Below, in pieces: positions 25,455 to 34,075 of a DNA stretch of 45,432 nt; position 1 is the first letter of the stretch; each line of letters starts with the position of its first letter. The notes below the pieces were generated by a model that ran no database searches, had not been told where the DNA came from, and worked only from the letters and a program-made list of their open reading frames with translations. Origin of the DNA: an uncultured Oscillospiraceae bacterium. Lineage in GTDB: Bacteria; Bacillota; Clostridia; Oscillospirales; Ruminococcaceae. The translations under genes and the position numbers were made by a program. The stretch covers positions 1-45,432 of the forward strand of contig CAKSHT010000003.1 of the NCBI GenBank assembly GCA_934457235.1, written 5' to 3'.

Positions 25455-26674
25455 TGCGCATGAAGATAAGAAATCACGGATTTGCCGCCGTTATGGCGGT
25501 GGTCATGCTGGGGCTTTCCGGCTGCTCAATAAAGGGCGCGGAAAGCGCTTCCAGTGACGGCGTATCCCAGAGCGCACAGCAGGCGGATATCGCGGCGGCT
25601 CCCACAAACGGCGCGGAGGGAATGGATATCACAAGGGACGAGTTCCTGCGGGAATATCTCTATAACCTCGCTCGTTACGGCTACGGCACGGATACTGACG
25701 AGGACACGCTTTCCGAGATACGCCGGCAGGTCATCAACAGCCTTATCGAGGACAGGGTGGTTCGCGCGAAGTTCGCGGAATACGGTCTTGAATTGTCGGA
25801 TGATGACAGGACCGAGATACAGACGGAGGTAGACTCCGGGATAGATTCCATGCTCGAAAGCATAAAAAGCGCCGAAAGCTCCGTGGACGAAACGCTATCT
25901 GATGAGGAGCTGACCTCCAGGGCGCAGGAGAGGTACGACCTTGTACTTGAAAGGTGCGGTGTCACCAGGGATACATTCTACACCTGGCAGGAAACGCTGG
26001 TCATGAAGCAGAAGCTCACCGACCTGCTCGGCGCAGATATCGAGTGCACTGACGACGAGGTGAGCAGCCAGTTGCAGGCGCTCATCAGCCTTGCGAAGTC
26101 GCAGTATGAGAGCAGCCCGGAGGAGTTCAACGGACAGACCTGCGCCAGCGTGTGGCTGCCGGATGGCTCCCGGACTATCCAGGCGATACTTGTCGGATTT
26201 GATTACGACACCTATTCCAGTATATCGGAGCTTCGCTCAGCGGGCAGCGACGAGGAAGCTGACGCGCTCCGGGAACAGAGTCTTGACGGACTCCAGGAGC
26301 GTTATGAAGCGGTCATGTCCAGAATTATCGCCGGAGATGATTTCGCGCAGCTGATGGAGGAGTTCGACGAGGACGAGGGAAATCTCACGCTGATAGTCAC
26401 CCCTGGTACCGAGGTGTACGGAAAGGACATTGAGGAATGCGCAATGGGTATCGACCAGCCAGGCGGCACGGCAGCGGCGGTGACGGATTACGGCTATTAT
26501 ATCCTGCGTTACGCCGGTGACGCCGTTGTCAGTGAAGATACTCTCAGCGAAAGCGCAGAGGAAATACGGAAGTATTCCCTTGAAACCAAAAAGAGCGAGC
26601 TTTTTGATGCCGAGCTTGAAAAATGGAAGAACGAATATTCCTATGAAATAAATAACGACGCAATAGTTTTTTGA
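25454..26674 (+). CDS. PrsA/SurA-like lipoprotein, second copy with eroded parvulin domain
   Basis: 406 residues. The start shares one base with the preceding stop; ATG at 25460 is an alternative. The lipobox is L-S-G-C near 21-24. The SurA-N-type helical part is clear (Q-V-I-N-S-L-I-E-D-R-V-V). The parvulin part is weaker: the strand T-I-Q-A-I-L-V-G-F and G-D-D-F-A-Q-L-M-E-E-F-D-E-D-E-G-N are recognisable, but the K-H-I-L histidine is not kept. It is probably a chaperone paralogue of the gene before it, perhaps without isomerase activity. Confidence 0.82.
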   Translation: MRMKIRNHGFAAVMAVVMLGLSGCSIKGAESASSDGVSQSAQQADIAAAPTNGAEGMDITRDEFLREYLYNLARYGYGTDTDEDTLSEIRRQVINSLIEDRVVRAKFAEYGLELSDDDRTEIQTEVDSGIDSMLESIKSAESSVDETLSDEELTSRAQERYDLVLERCGVTRDTFYTWQETLVMKQKLTDLLGADIECTDDEVSSQLQALISLAKSQYESSPEEFNGQTCASVWLPDGSRTIQAILVGFDYDTYSSISELRSAGSDEEADALREQSLDGLQERYEAVMSRIIAGDDFAQLMEEFDEDEGNLTLIVTPGTEVYGKDIEECAMGIDQPGGTAAAVTDYGYYILRYAGDAVVSEDTLSESAEEIRKYSLETKKSELFDAELEKWKNEYSYEINNDAIVF

Positions 26675-26686
26675 CCGGAGATACAT

Positions 26687-27973
26687 ATGAAAACACCGAT
26701 TTCAGACTTTCTTGACGAATACAGCAAGCGCGACGCGCTTCGCCTGCATATGCCGGGGCATAACGGCGAAACTCCGCGGGATATAACGGAGATCGCTGGT
26801 GCTGACAGCCTTTTCGAGACCGACAGCTCCGCCGGGATAATAGCTCAGAGCGAGGCGATAGCCGCAGGGATATTCGGTGCGGAGCGCACCTGTTATTCCG
26901 CCGGAGGAAGCACCCTTGCTATACAGGCGGCGCTTGCGATGCTCCGGGCAGACGGCTGCAAGAAGATAGCTGCCGGGCGCTGCTCCCACAGGAGCCTTGT
27001 TTCAGCGGCGGCGCTGCTCGACCTGGACGTGATGTGGCTGTATCCGAAGGAATATCCGGGCGCGGCGGTGGATATGTCATCCGACGCTGTATCCGGCGCG
27101 GACGCGCTTTTCATCACAAATATAGATTATTACGGCGGCACCTGCCGCGTTGAGAATCCGGAGATCCCGGTGGTATGCGACAACGCCCACGGAGCATATC
27201 TGCGGTTCGTCAGCAAATCCGCTTTCGGAAAGGATTATCTGCACCCGATGGAGTTCGGATATCCGGTGATGTCGGCGGAGTCCGCGCACAAAACGCTACC
27301 GGCGCTGACCGGCGCGGCTTATCTGCACTTTTCAAAGGGTACGGACTATTCCCGCGCAAAGGAAATGATGTCGCTGTTCGGAAGCACCAGCCCGTCCTAT
27401 CTTATCATGGACAGCCTGGATAAGTTCAACGACCGCATAGCATCAGACCCGGACTGCGTGAACCGCGCCTGCGTGAGCGTATCACGTCTGAAATCCGATC
27501 TCGTGAAGTTCGGGTATACCATCAGAAAGAGCGACCCACTGCGTATCACGCTGAACGCGAGAGCCTGGGGCTGGCGCGGGCAGGATTTCGCGGCGCAGCT
27601 CCGCGCACGCGGCGTTGAGTGCGAGATGTCCGACGAGAATTACGTCGTACTGCTGTTCTCCGCGATAACCACTCCGGAGGACTGCGATCGCGCCAGAACG
27701 GCGCTGGAGCTTGTCAGCCGCGGCGCCCCGCTTCCGATGGCGGTATATCCGGTGATACGTCCGAAAAAGGAGATCTCCATACGCGAAGCGGTGTTAGGGC
27801 CGCAGAAGCGCGTGGCGGTGGAGAATGCCGCCGGCGAGGTGTGCGGCGGGATACAGTCCCCTTGCCCTCCCGGAATTCCGGTGGTCATGCCCGGCGAGCG
27901 CATAGACTCCGAGGTCGTTGAAGCCCTCCGGCTTTACGGAGTGAAGAACATTGCGGTGATGGACAAGCACTGA
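26687..27973 (+). CDS. Orn/Lys/Arg decarboxylase-family PLP enzyme
   Basis: 428 residues, the short form without the N-terminal wing domain. The N-terminus R-L-H-M-P-G-H is diagnostic; G-G-S-T at 73-76 and D165 (V-C-D-N-A-H-G-A) bind the cofactor; K202 in S-A-H-K-T forms the PLP aldimine. The C-terminal domain (about 345-428) ends with C-P-P-G-I-P and P-G-E. It makes a polyamine or diamine from arginine, lysine or ornithine; which one cannot be told. It lies 12 bp after the second PrsA-like gene, so it is likely co-transcribed. Its stop touches the stop of the convergent PH-domain gene. Confidence 0.92.
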   Translation: MKTPISDFLDEYSKRDALRLHMPGHNGETPRDITEIAGADSLFETDSSAGIIAQSEAIAAGIFGAERTCYSAGGSTLAIQAALAMLRADGCKKIAAGRCSHRSLVSAAALLDLDVMWLYPKEYPGAAVDMSSDAVSGADALFITNIDYYGGTCRVENPEIPVVCDNAHGAYLRFVSKSAFGKDYLHPMEFGYPVMSAESAHKTLPALTGAAYLHFSKGTDYSRAKEMMSLFGSTSPSYLIMDSLDKFNDRIASDPDCVNRACVSVSRLKSDLVKFGYTIRKSDPLRITLNARAWGWRGQDFAAQLRARGVECEMSDENYVVLLFSAITTPEDCDRARTALELVSRGAPLPMAVYPVIRPKKEISIREAVLGPQKRVAVENAAGEVCGGIQSPCPPGIPVVMPGERIDSEVVEALRLYGVKNIAVMDKH

Positions 27974-29188
27974 TTATTTCCCGAACAGGCGTGTTATCCC
28001 GCTGAAAGGTACGTTGCGCAGTCTGTAGCGCTTTCTTCCGGCAACGGCGAGCGTTATGTCGCACATTCCCGAAAAGCGCTGGAATATATTCCGTCCGGTT
28101 ATCGTCATGACGACCTTTCGGTCCGGAAAGACTGCGGTGTACAGCCGGGCGCCCCGGCGGAACGCAAGTGCAGTGACGTCCCCGGCGTGAGCGGCGCGGC
28201 TCAGCCGCATGTAGATGATATACGCCCCGGCGAACCACAGGCTTATCGCAGCGCCGCTCCACAGCAGCGACTGCACCAGGTCAGCCGCCACAGGCTCGGT
28301 AATGAACGTCAGTATCAGCGCGCCGGAGAATACCGCCAGCCACCCGAACGGCGCGGCACAGTGTCCGAAAAGCGCGGAAAACGGCGGTTTTACGGAGCGT
28401 CCCTCCGGGGGCTTTATCCCGCAGAGTTTTGACAGCATGCGGTCGGCATCGCGGCGGGTCAGCGGCGGGAACAGCATGACATCGTGGGCGTAAAGCGGCG
28501 CAGACCTCAGCAGGAGCGTAGTTAGGGTGTCACAGCGCAGTATTCCGGTGAGGTTATGTCGGACAAGACGGCACTCATACAATGTGAACACGCCGCGCCG
28601 TATCGTGATATAACCGCCCTCGCAGGAAATCCGGAAGCGCAGCATGCCGATTGCCTTCCGGAAGAATACGAACAGCCACGCCGTGCCGATAAACACCACG
28701 ATGAACGCCGTGACCCTCGGCACTCCGATGCGCAGGGCGCTGAGCAGTCTGGTTATCTCATCGGCGGCGCCGGCCAGCAGCGATATTATCCGGCTGAAGC
28801 TTTCGCTTCCGAATACGTTTCCGGTGCGGTTTAGCAGCAGACCGAACGTAATTACTCCGCTGAGCGCCCTGGTGTCTATGAACGCCCCGGCTATAGCCTG
28901 CATGGGTCTTGCGCGGACGCTTATCCCGTCGTATCCCGGCAGGAACGGAATGCGCTCCCTTGAGCGCATATAGAACCACACGCCGCCGGAGAGCGTGCTT
29001 ATTTCCACGCGCTTTCCGTGAAGAATGCGCAGCAGTATCGTGCGGCGTATCTCAATTTTGGTAACGGCGGACAGGGGGATCTCGGCGCGGCGCCGGAATA
29101 TAAGTCCCTTTGACACGGAGATGTGCCCGGTAGTAAGCTCCGTTCGCACGAATATCCGGCGAAGTATGAAATATAGAATGAATTCCAC
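27974..29188 (-). CDS. Bacterial PH-domain (YdbT-like) membrane protein
   Basis: 404 residues. Three PH/DUF304-like modules alternate with membrane helices: about 15-80 (T-G-H-I-S-V-S-K-G-L-I-F-R-R-R-A-E-I-P), about 180-250 (Y-I-T-I-R-R-G-V-F-T-L-Y-E-C) and about 335-400. Hydrophobic segments lie at about 105-120, 160-177, 278-298 and 303-325. Start is GTG with AAAGGGGTGAT upstream. YdbT-type proteins are linked to membrane stress or antimicrobial resistance; the role here is unknown. Its stop codon abuts the decarboxylase stop with no bases between and no terminator. Confidence 0.82.
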   Translation of the reverse strand: MEFILYFILRRIFVRTELTTGHISVSKGLIFRRRAEIPLSAVTKIEIRRTILLRILHGKRVEISTLSGGVWFYMRSRERIPFLPGYDGISVRARPMQAIAGAFIDTRALSGVITFGLLLNRTGNVFGSESFSRIISLLAGAADEITRLLSALRIGVPRVTAFIVVFIGTAWLFVFFRKAIGMLRFRISCEGGYITIRRGVFTLYECRLVRHNLTGILRCDTLTTLLLRSAPLYAHDVMLFPPLTRRDADRMLSKLCGIKPPEGRSVKPPFSALFGHCAAPFGWLAVFSGALILTFITEPVAADLVQSLLWSGAAISLWFAGAYIIYMRLSRAAHAGDVTALAFRRGARLYTAVFPDRKVVMTITGRNIFQRFSGMCDITLAVAGRKRYRLRNVPFSGITRLFGK

Positions 29189-29254
29189 AGAATATCACCC
29201 CTTTCCGGGGATAAATATACAAGGACATTATGTCCGAAAAAGGAGCGTTTTTTG

Positions 29255-30619
29255 ATGAAAACAGCATGTATAATTCTCGCGGGCGGCGCAGGAAAGCGCA
29301 TGAAATCTGAGCGCCCGAAAGTCCTGGCGGAGGTGCTCTGCAAGCCGATGCTCGGCTGGGTGCTGGACGCCGCGGAGGATTTCGGATTTGATGAGATATC
29401 CGTTGTCACGGGCTACAGGGCGGAGCTTACGCGGGATTACATAACCTCCCGCGGCGGTAATATCACGGTCTGCCACCAGGCGGAACAGAAAGGCACCGGC
29501 GACGCCGCGCGTTCCGCGATGGAAGTCATAGAGCGCTGCGACGCGGTGTGCGTGCTCAACGGCGACGCTCCGTTCATCGACGCGGATACGCTGAGAGCTT
29601 CCCTTGAAATGCACCGGACCAGCGGCAGCGAGGTCACGGTCATCACTGCGGATATCGACGACCCGCAGGGCTACGGCAGAATAATCCGCGAGAAAGGCGA
29701 GTTCGCGGCGATACGCGAACAGAAGGATTGTTCCCCGCAGGAGGCTGAAATATGCGAGGTCAACAGCGGCGCGTACTGGTTTGACTCGAAGAAGCTGGAG
29801 GAGGCTCTCCCGAAGCTCTCTACGAACAACGCCGCCGGAGAATACTACCTCACCGACTGCGTGGAGCTGATGTCCCGCCGTACCGCATACAAGTCCGAAA
29901 ACCCGGATATCGTGCTCGGCGCGAACACCCGCGGCGCGCTGCTGGAGCTTAACCAGCTCGCAAGGCTCAGAAAGCTCAGCCAGCTTATGGATAGCGGCGT
30001 AAGCTTCATCACCCTGGATGGCATAATCATCGGCACTGACGTAAATATCGGCTGCGACACCACGATACTTCCGAACACCGTTATTCTCGGAAATACGACG
30101 ATAGGAAAGGGCTGCACCATCGGCGCAAATTCCCATATCGAAAACTGCACCATCGGCGATAACGTCCGGCTGAACAACGTCCAGGCGTATGATTCCGTTG
30201 TCGAGAACAATGTCAAGATAGGCCCGTTCGCACAGCTGCGCCCTGGCACTACGATCCGCGAGGGCGTAAAGATAGGCGATTTCGTTGAGATAAAGAACAG
30301 CGACATCGGCGTGAATACCGCAGTGGCTCACCTTACCTACGTCGGCGACAGCGACGTAGGCAGGGGCGTTAATTTCGGCTGCGGCTGCGTTACCGCGAAT
30401 TACGACGGAATAAACAAGTTCCGTACGAAGATAGGCGATTACGCGTTCATTGGCTGCAACACCAATCTCATCGCGCCCGTAGAGGTCGGAGAGAACGCGA
30501 CTACCGCCGCAGGCTCTACTGTAACAAAGAACGTTCCGGCGAATTCGCTGGCTGTGGAGCGTGGACAGATGCGCGTAATCGAGAACTGGGGCAAGAACGC
30601 CCTGCGCAAAAAGAAGTGA
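29255..30619 (+). CDS. glmU: Bifunctional GlmU (GlcN-1-P acetyltransferase / GlcNAc-1-P uridyltransferase)
   Basis: 454 residues from the ATG at 29255 (AGGAG 9 bp upstream; an in-frame TTG precedes it directly). It makes UDP-GlcNAc for peptidoglycan. The uridyltransferase domain (about 1-228) carries L-A-G-G-A-G-K-R-M and K-V-L, with metal site N-G-D near 97-99. The left-handed beta-helix (about 250-435) shows hexapeptide repeats such as V-N-I-G-C-D and I-G-K-G-C-T-I-G, with the acetyltransferase region A-H-L-T-Y-V-G-D and N-Y-D-G near 375-385. First gene of a plus-strand run with the isochorismatase-like gene 6 bp behind it. Confidence 0.97.
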   Translation: MKTACIILAGGAGKRMKSERPKVLAEVLCKPMLGWVLDAAEDFGFDEISVVTGYRAELTRDYITSRGGNITVCHQAEQKGTGDAARSAMEVIERCDAVCVLNGDAPFIDADTLRASLEMHRTSGSEVTVITADIDDPQGYGRIIREKGEFAAIREQKDCSPQEAEICEVNSGAYWFDSKKLEEALPKLSTNNAAGEYYLTDCVELMSRRTAYKSENPDIVLGANTRGALLELNQLARLRKLSQLMDSGVSFITLDGIIIGTDVNIGCDTTILPNTVILGNTTIGKGCTIGANSHIENCTIGDNVRLNNVQAYDSVVENNVKIGPFAQLRPGTTIREGVKIGDFVEIKNSDIGVNTAVAHLTYVGDSDVGRGVNFGCGCVTANYDGINKFRTKIGDYAFIGCNTNLIAPVEVGENATTAAGSTVTKNVPANSLAVERGQMRVIENWGKNALRKKK

Positions 30620-30625
30620 GGTAGT

Positions 30626-31144
30626 ATGAAAACACTGGTCGTAGTAGATTATCAGGTGGATTTCGTGGACGGCGCCCTCGGCTTCCCCGGCGCGGAGAAG
30701 CTGGAACCGGTCATTCTGGATAAGATCGACGAGTGCCGCCGGAACGGCGGACAGGTGATATTCACGCTGGATACGCACGGCGCAGATTATCTAAGCACCG
30801 CCGAGGGCAGGAAGCTCCCGGTAGTGCACTGCGTTAAGGGTACTCCCGGTCACGGACTTTACGGAAAGACAGCACAGGCGGTGAAGCCGGAGGATATCGT
30901 GATAGAGAAGCCCGCGTTCGGCTCTCTGGAGCTGGCTGACCTCCTGCGAAGAATGGCGCCGGACGAAGTGGAACTGTGCGGTCTGGTGACGGATATCTGC
31001 GTGATATCCAACGCAATCATCGCAAAGGCGGCGCTTCCGGAAAGCCGCGTCGTAGTGGACTCCGCGGCCTGTGCGGCGGCGGATCCGCAGGCGCATGCCA
31101 GGGCGCTTGACGTAATGCGCGGCGTGCAGATAGACGTTCTGTGA
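30626..31144 (+). CDS. Nicotinamidase-like cysteine hydrolase (isochorismatase superfamily)
   Basis: 172 residues. The catalytic triad D8 (V-V-D-Y-Q), K95 (I-E-K-P-A-F) and C125 (T-D-I-C-V) is complete. Metal ligands D49-x-H51 and H68 match nicotinamidase, which converts nicotinamide to nicotinate for NAD salvage. The protein is shorter than E. coli PncA and lacks its insertion. GAGGTAG precedes the ATG. Co-transcribed with glmU. Other amidase activities in the superfamily cannot be excluded. Confidence 0.9.
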   Translation: MKTLVVVDYQVDFVDGALGFPGAEKLEPVILDKIDECRRNGGQVIFTLDTHGADYLSTAEGRKLPVVHCVKGTPGHGLYGKTAQAVKPEDIVIEKPAFGSLELADLLRRMAPDEVELCGLVTDICVISNAIIAKAALPESRVVVDSAACAAADPQAHARALDVMRGVQIDVL

Positions 31145-31200
31145 CGTCATTAGGTGCGGGTCTATCTGCACCAGATGTTATAAATTTATTCACAAACCCC

Positions 31201-31229
31201 TTTACAAGCAGAGAATTTTGTGGTAAAAT
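31201..31229 (+). promoter_or_regulatory. Promoter of the SGNH hydrolase gene
   Basis: TTTACA (31201-31206), 17-bp spacer, TAAAAT (31224-31229) with TGG directly before the -10. A perfect 12-bp inverted repeat ends 30 bp upstream of it. Confidence 0.75.
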
Positions 31230-31259
31230 ATTGTAGAATTCAAAAACAGGGAGAAGAAT

Positions 31260-32024
31260 ATGGCAGCATTTGAAGAATTGCATCTTGGAATAGACGGCGA
31301 CAGCATAACCGCCGGTGAACAGTGGAGCTTCCACGTTTACAGGAATCTCGGCATGAAGTCCCACAGCAACGTTGCAGTGGGAAGCTCGGTGTGGTACAAG
31401 CGTACGCTTGAGGCCGCAGGAAAGGCCGTGACCACGCAGGACTACGGCGCGCCGGATTTCGCGGGAATAAGCGACGGCTGGGAGCCTACCGACGACGCTG
31501 AGGAAATGCAGAAGCGCGCGAACAACTGCGCAGTGGTACATATCCAGCGCTTCCTCGCGGAAGTAAAGAGCGGTAACTTCCCGATTCCGGATATATTCGC
31601 GTTTGCGATGGGCACCAACGACCTTACGGAATTCATCGGCGATCCGGATAAGGCGCTGACCGGAAAGGAGCTTTCCGGTAACGAGAACATCGACCTTTTC
31701 ACTGAGGCGGGCGCCGCAAGATGGTGCATTCAGACGATACAGGAGAACTTCCCGGAGTGCCGCGTGTTCGTCATGACTCCTATCCAGACCGCAACGCCGG
31801 AGCATAACAAGAAGATCGAAAAGACGATAGAGTGTCTGACAAAGATCTGCCGCGGACTTTCCGTGCAGCTTATCGACGCTTACAGCAACTGCGGTATCTG
31901 CGAGAAATTCGAGGTCATCGGCGGCAGAGGAAAGTATCTCAAGGACGGGCTTCACCCCGATGTCGAGGGTCAGACCCTGGAGGGCGCGTTCGCAACCAAG
32001 GAGATACGCAACAATTATTTCTGA
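31260..32024 (+). CDS. SGNH/GDSL-family hydrolase
   Basis: 254 residues, no signal peptide. Block I is I-D-G-D-S-I-T-A-G-E with nucleophile S15; block II Gly in V-G-S-S-V-W; block III F-A-M-G-T-N-D-L with the conserved Asn; block V D-G-L-H-P-D with catalytic Asp and His near 231-234. It is probably a cytosolic esterase or deacetylase on a small or carbohydrate ester. GGGAGAAG precedes the ATG, and the methyltransferase gene begins 10 bp after its stop. Confidence 0.9.
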   Translation: MAAFEELHLGIDGDSITAGEQWSFHVYRNLGMKSHSNVAVGSSVWYKRTLEAAGKAVTTQDYGAPDFAGISDGWEPTDDAEEMQKRANNCAVVHIQRFLAEVKSGNFPIPDIFAFAMGTNDLTEFIGDPDKALTGKELSGNENIDLFTEAGAARWCIQTIQENFPECRVFVMTPIQTATPEHNKKIEKTIECLTKICRGLSVQLIDAYSNCGICEKFEVIGGRGKYLKDGLHPDVEGQTLEGAFATKEIRNNYF

Positions 32025-32034
32025 GAGGTAGACG

Positions 32035-32991
32035 ATGGAATTTCCTGCGGAATTGCGCGGCGAGATAGAGCGGCTGTTGTCCGAGGAGGACCAGAAATCG
32101 CTTGCGGCCGCCGCGGACGGGCTTTCCAGACGTTATCGCGGAAACGACGGCAGCGGAAAGCGGCTGGCTGTCAGCCGGAGGGATATCCTGGCGTATGCGG
32201 CGGTGAGAATGCCGGCAACCTTCGGGGCGGTCGGCAGGGCGCTGGAGCTTACTCTGGAATGCCTGCCGGAGGAGCGCCGGGAGTTTTCGACTGCGCTTGA
32301 TATCGGCGCGGGTACCGGAGCGGCGACACAGGCGGCAGCGCTTATCGCCGGGTGCGGTGAAATTATCTGTATCGAGCGCGAGCCGGAGATGATAAGCATA
32401 GGAAAGCGGCTGACGGAGCTGTGCGATATCCCGGCGGAATGGAAGCAGGGGGATATCACCGGCGGCTTTGACGAAAAGGCGGAGCTTGTCATGTGCTCCT
32501 ACTGCCTTAACGAGCTGACTGAGAGTGCACGCAAATCGGTAGTGAAACGCCTGTGGGACAGTACACAGGGACTTCTGCTGATAGTGGAGCCGGGCACTCC
32601 CGATGGATATTCCAGGATACTGGCGGCGCGGGAGCAGCTTATCAGCATGGGCGCGCATATCGCAGCGCCCTGCCCGCATGAGAATGCCTGTCCGCTGCCG
32701 GAGAACGACTGGTGCCACTTTACGGTCAGAGTTGCCCGGAGCAGACTGCATAAGCAGCTTAAGGGCGGCGACGCGCCGTATGAGGACGAGAAGTTCTGCT
32801 TTATCGCCGCGGCAAGGGAGCCGGTAAGTCCATGCGGCTCCAGGGTGCTGCGTCATCCGAGGATCGACAGCGGCAGGATAACGCTGGAGCTTTGTACCTC
32901 CGGCGGCACGGAGCAGCGCGTTGTCACCAAGAAAAGCCCGCTGTTCAAGACTGCGCGTAAATCCGACGCCGGGGACAGCTTCCCGGAATAA
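32035..32991 (+). CDS. Rsm22-like small-ribosomal-subunit methyltransferase
   Basis: 318 residues. S-adenosylmethionine motif A-L-D-I-G-A-G-T-G-A at 87-96. The region E-P-G-T-P-D-G-Y (185-192) and the cysteines C213-P-H, C219-P-L and C227 in D-W-C-H-F are hallmarks of the Rsm22/METTL17 family, whose members bind a metal or Fe-S cluster there and assist small-subunit rRNA or assembly. The C-terminal 55 residues form a beta extension. Ribosome site GAGAGGTAG. Co-transcribed with the SGNH hydrolase. Confidence 0.9.
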   Translation: MEFPAELRGEIERLLSEEDQKSLAAAADGLSRRYRGNDGSGKRLAVSRRDILAYAAVRMPATFGAVGRALELTLECLPEERREFSTALDIGAGTGAATQAAALIAGCGEIICIEREPEMISIGKRLTELCDIPAEWKQGDITGGFDEKAELVMCSYCLNELTESARKSVVKRLWDSTQGLLLIVEPGTPDGYSRILAAREQLISMGAHIAAPCPHENACPLPENDWCHFTVRVARSRLHKQLKGGDAPYEDEKFCFIAAAREPVSPCGSRVLRHPRIDSGRITLELCTSGGTEQRVVTKKSPLFKTARKSDAGDSFPE

Positions 32992-33057
32992 ACTCAGATC
33001 CACCGGGCGGGATCGCCCGATAATTATATGAAAACCTATATTCAAGGAGGAAAAACA

Positions 33058-34074
33058 ATGTTCAAGAAGGCTACAGCATTTATTCTGAGCGCTGTGATCA
33101 TGGTAGGCGCTTCCACCGCAGCGTTTGCTGAAACAGCTCCCCAGACCGTAACGGTAGAGCAGCAGTACGGCGCTTCCGCTGCAAAGACCTGGGACGGCAA
33201 GACTGAAATGAAGGCTGGTCAGAAGTACGTTCTGAAAAAGAGCGTTACCATCACCAGCAAGGTAACGCTCCCCAAGGGCGCTACACTCACGCTGAACAAG
33301 GGCGCGAAGCTCACCGTCGGCGCAAAGGGAACACTGAATGTACGCGGCAAGCTGGCGGTACAGAGCGGCGCTTCCGTGGTAGTTACCGGTAAGCTGGTAG
33401 CGTACAGCGGCAGCACCATTTCCAATTCCGGTACCATAACATTCAGCAAGAACAAGGCTGCCGTAACGCTCGGCGGTAAGTTCACAGTAAACAAGGGCGG
33501 CAAGGTTGCCGGCACTCCCAAGAGCATAAAGCTCGGCAAGAACGGCAAGGTCACCATCAAGGGCACCAATTCCTGCAAGAAGCTCGCAGCGCTCCTCACA
33601 AACACTGCAGACACCACTGCGGCTGACAAGAAGGAGATCGAGAACGTTCTTAATACATACGTCAAGAAAGCGATAACCGGCGATATGTACGGTGCGATCA
33701 AGGACGTATATCCTGAGTCCTATATGAAAGCTCTGGAGGATTCTTTCAAGGAGTACGCCGGTATGTCCATGGAGGATTTCATCAACCAGTACTATGCAGC
33801 ACTTATTGAACAGTCCGGCGTTGACGCCGCTGAACTTGCAGCCGCTGCCGACAGCATAAAGATAACCGCGACCAAGCTCACTGACTGCAAAAATTCTCTG
33901 ACAGACGATCAGAAAGCGATTCTGGCTGACTGCGGCACTATCACCAAGGCATACGACGTAGAGCTTTCTGCAACTGTTGACGGCGATACAGCTTCCCTCA
34001 GCGATTACATCAATACGGATACCGGTGCTGTAAGACTTGCCAAGGCAGGCGGCAAGTGGTATATCATCGGCTGA
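33058..34074 (+). CDS. Secreted protein with short beta-repeats and a C-terminal NTF2-like region
   Basis: 338 residues from the ATG at 33058 (perfect AAGGAGG upstream; an in-frame ATG 30 bp before has none). Signal peptide about 1-26, ending A-F-A-E. Residues about 65-160 are a run of short Gly/Lys/Thr/Val repeats (patterns such as L-T-L-N-K-G-A-K-L-T-V and G-T-L-N-V-R-G-K-L) that suggest a beta-solenoid or stacked hairpins. Residues about 180-335 look like an NTF2/DUF-type alpha+beta domain ending G-G-K-W-Y-I-I-G. It has no anchor, so it is probably released or loosely bound to the wall. A 6-bp CGGGCG hairpin at 33004-33019 lies in the gap before it. Function unknown. Confidence 0.83.
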   Translation: MFKKATAFILSAVIMVGASTAAFAETAPQTVTVEQQYGASAAKTWDGKTEMKAGQKYVLKKSVTITSKVTLPKGATLTLNKGAKLTVGAKGTLNVRGKLAVQSGASVVVTGKLVAYSGSTISNSGTITFSKNKAAVTLGGKFTVNKGGKVAGTPKSIKLGKNGKVTIKGTNSCKKLAALLTNTADTTAADKKEIENVLNTYVKKAITGDMYGAIKDVYPESYMKALEDSFKEYAGMSMEDFINQYYAALIEQSGVDAAELAAAADSIKITATKLTDCKNSLTDDQKAILADCGTITKAYDVELSATVDGDTASLSDYINTDTGAVRLAKAGGKWYIIG

Positions 34075-34075
34075 T

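Noticed and set aside
29228-30778. Minus-strand open frame of 516 codons over glmU
   Set aside because: Exact antisense of glmU and the start of the next gene, with Val/Ala/Tyr-rich composition and no fold signature.
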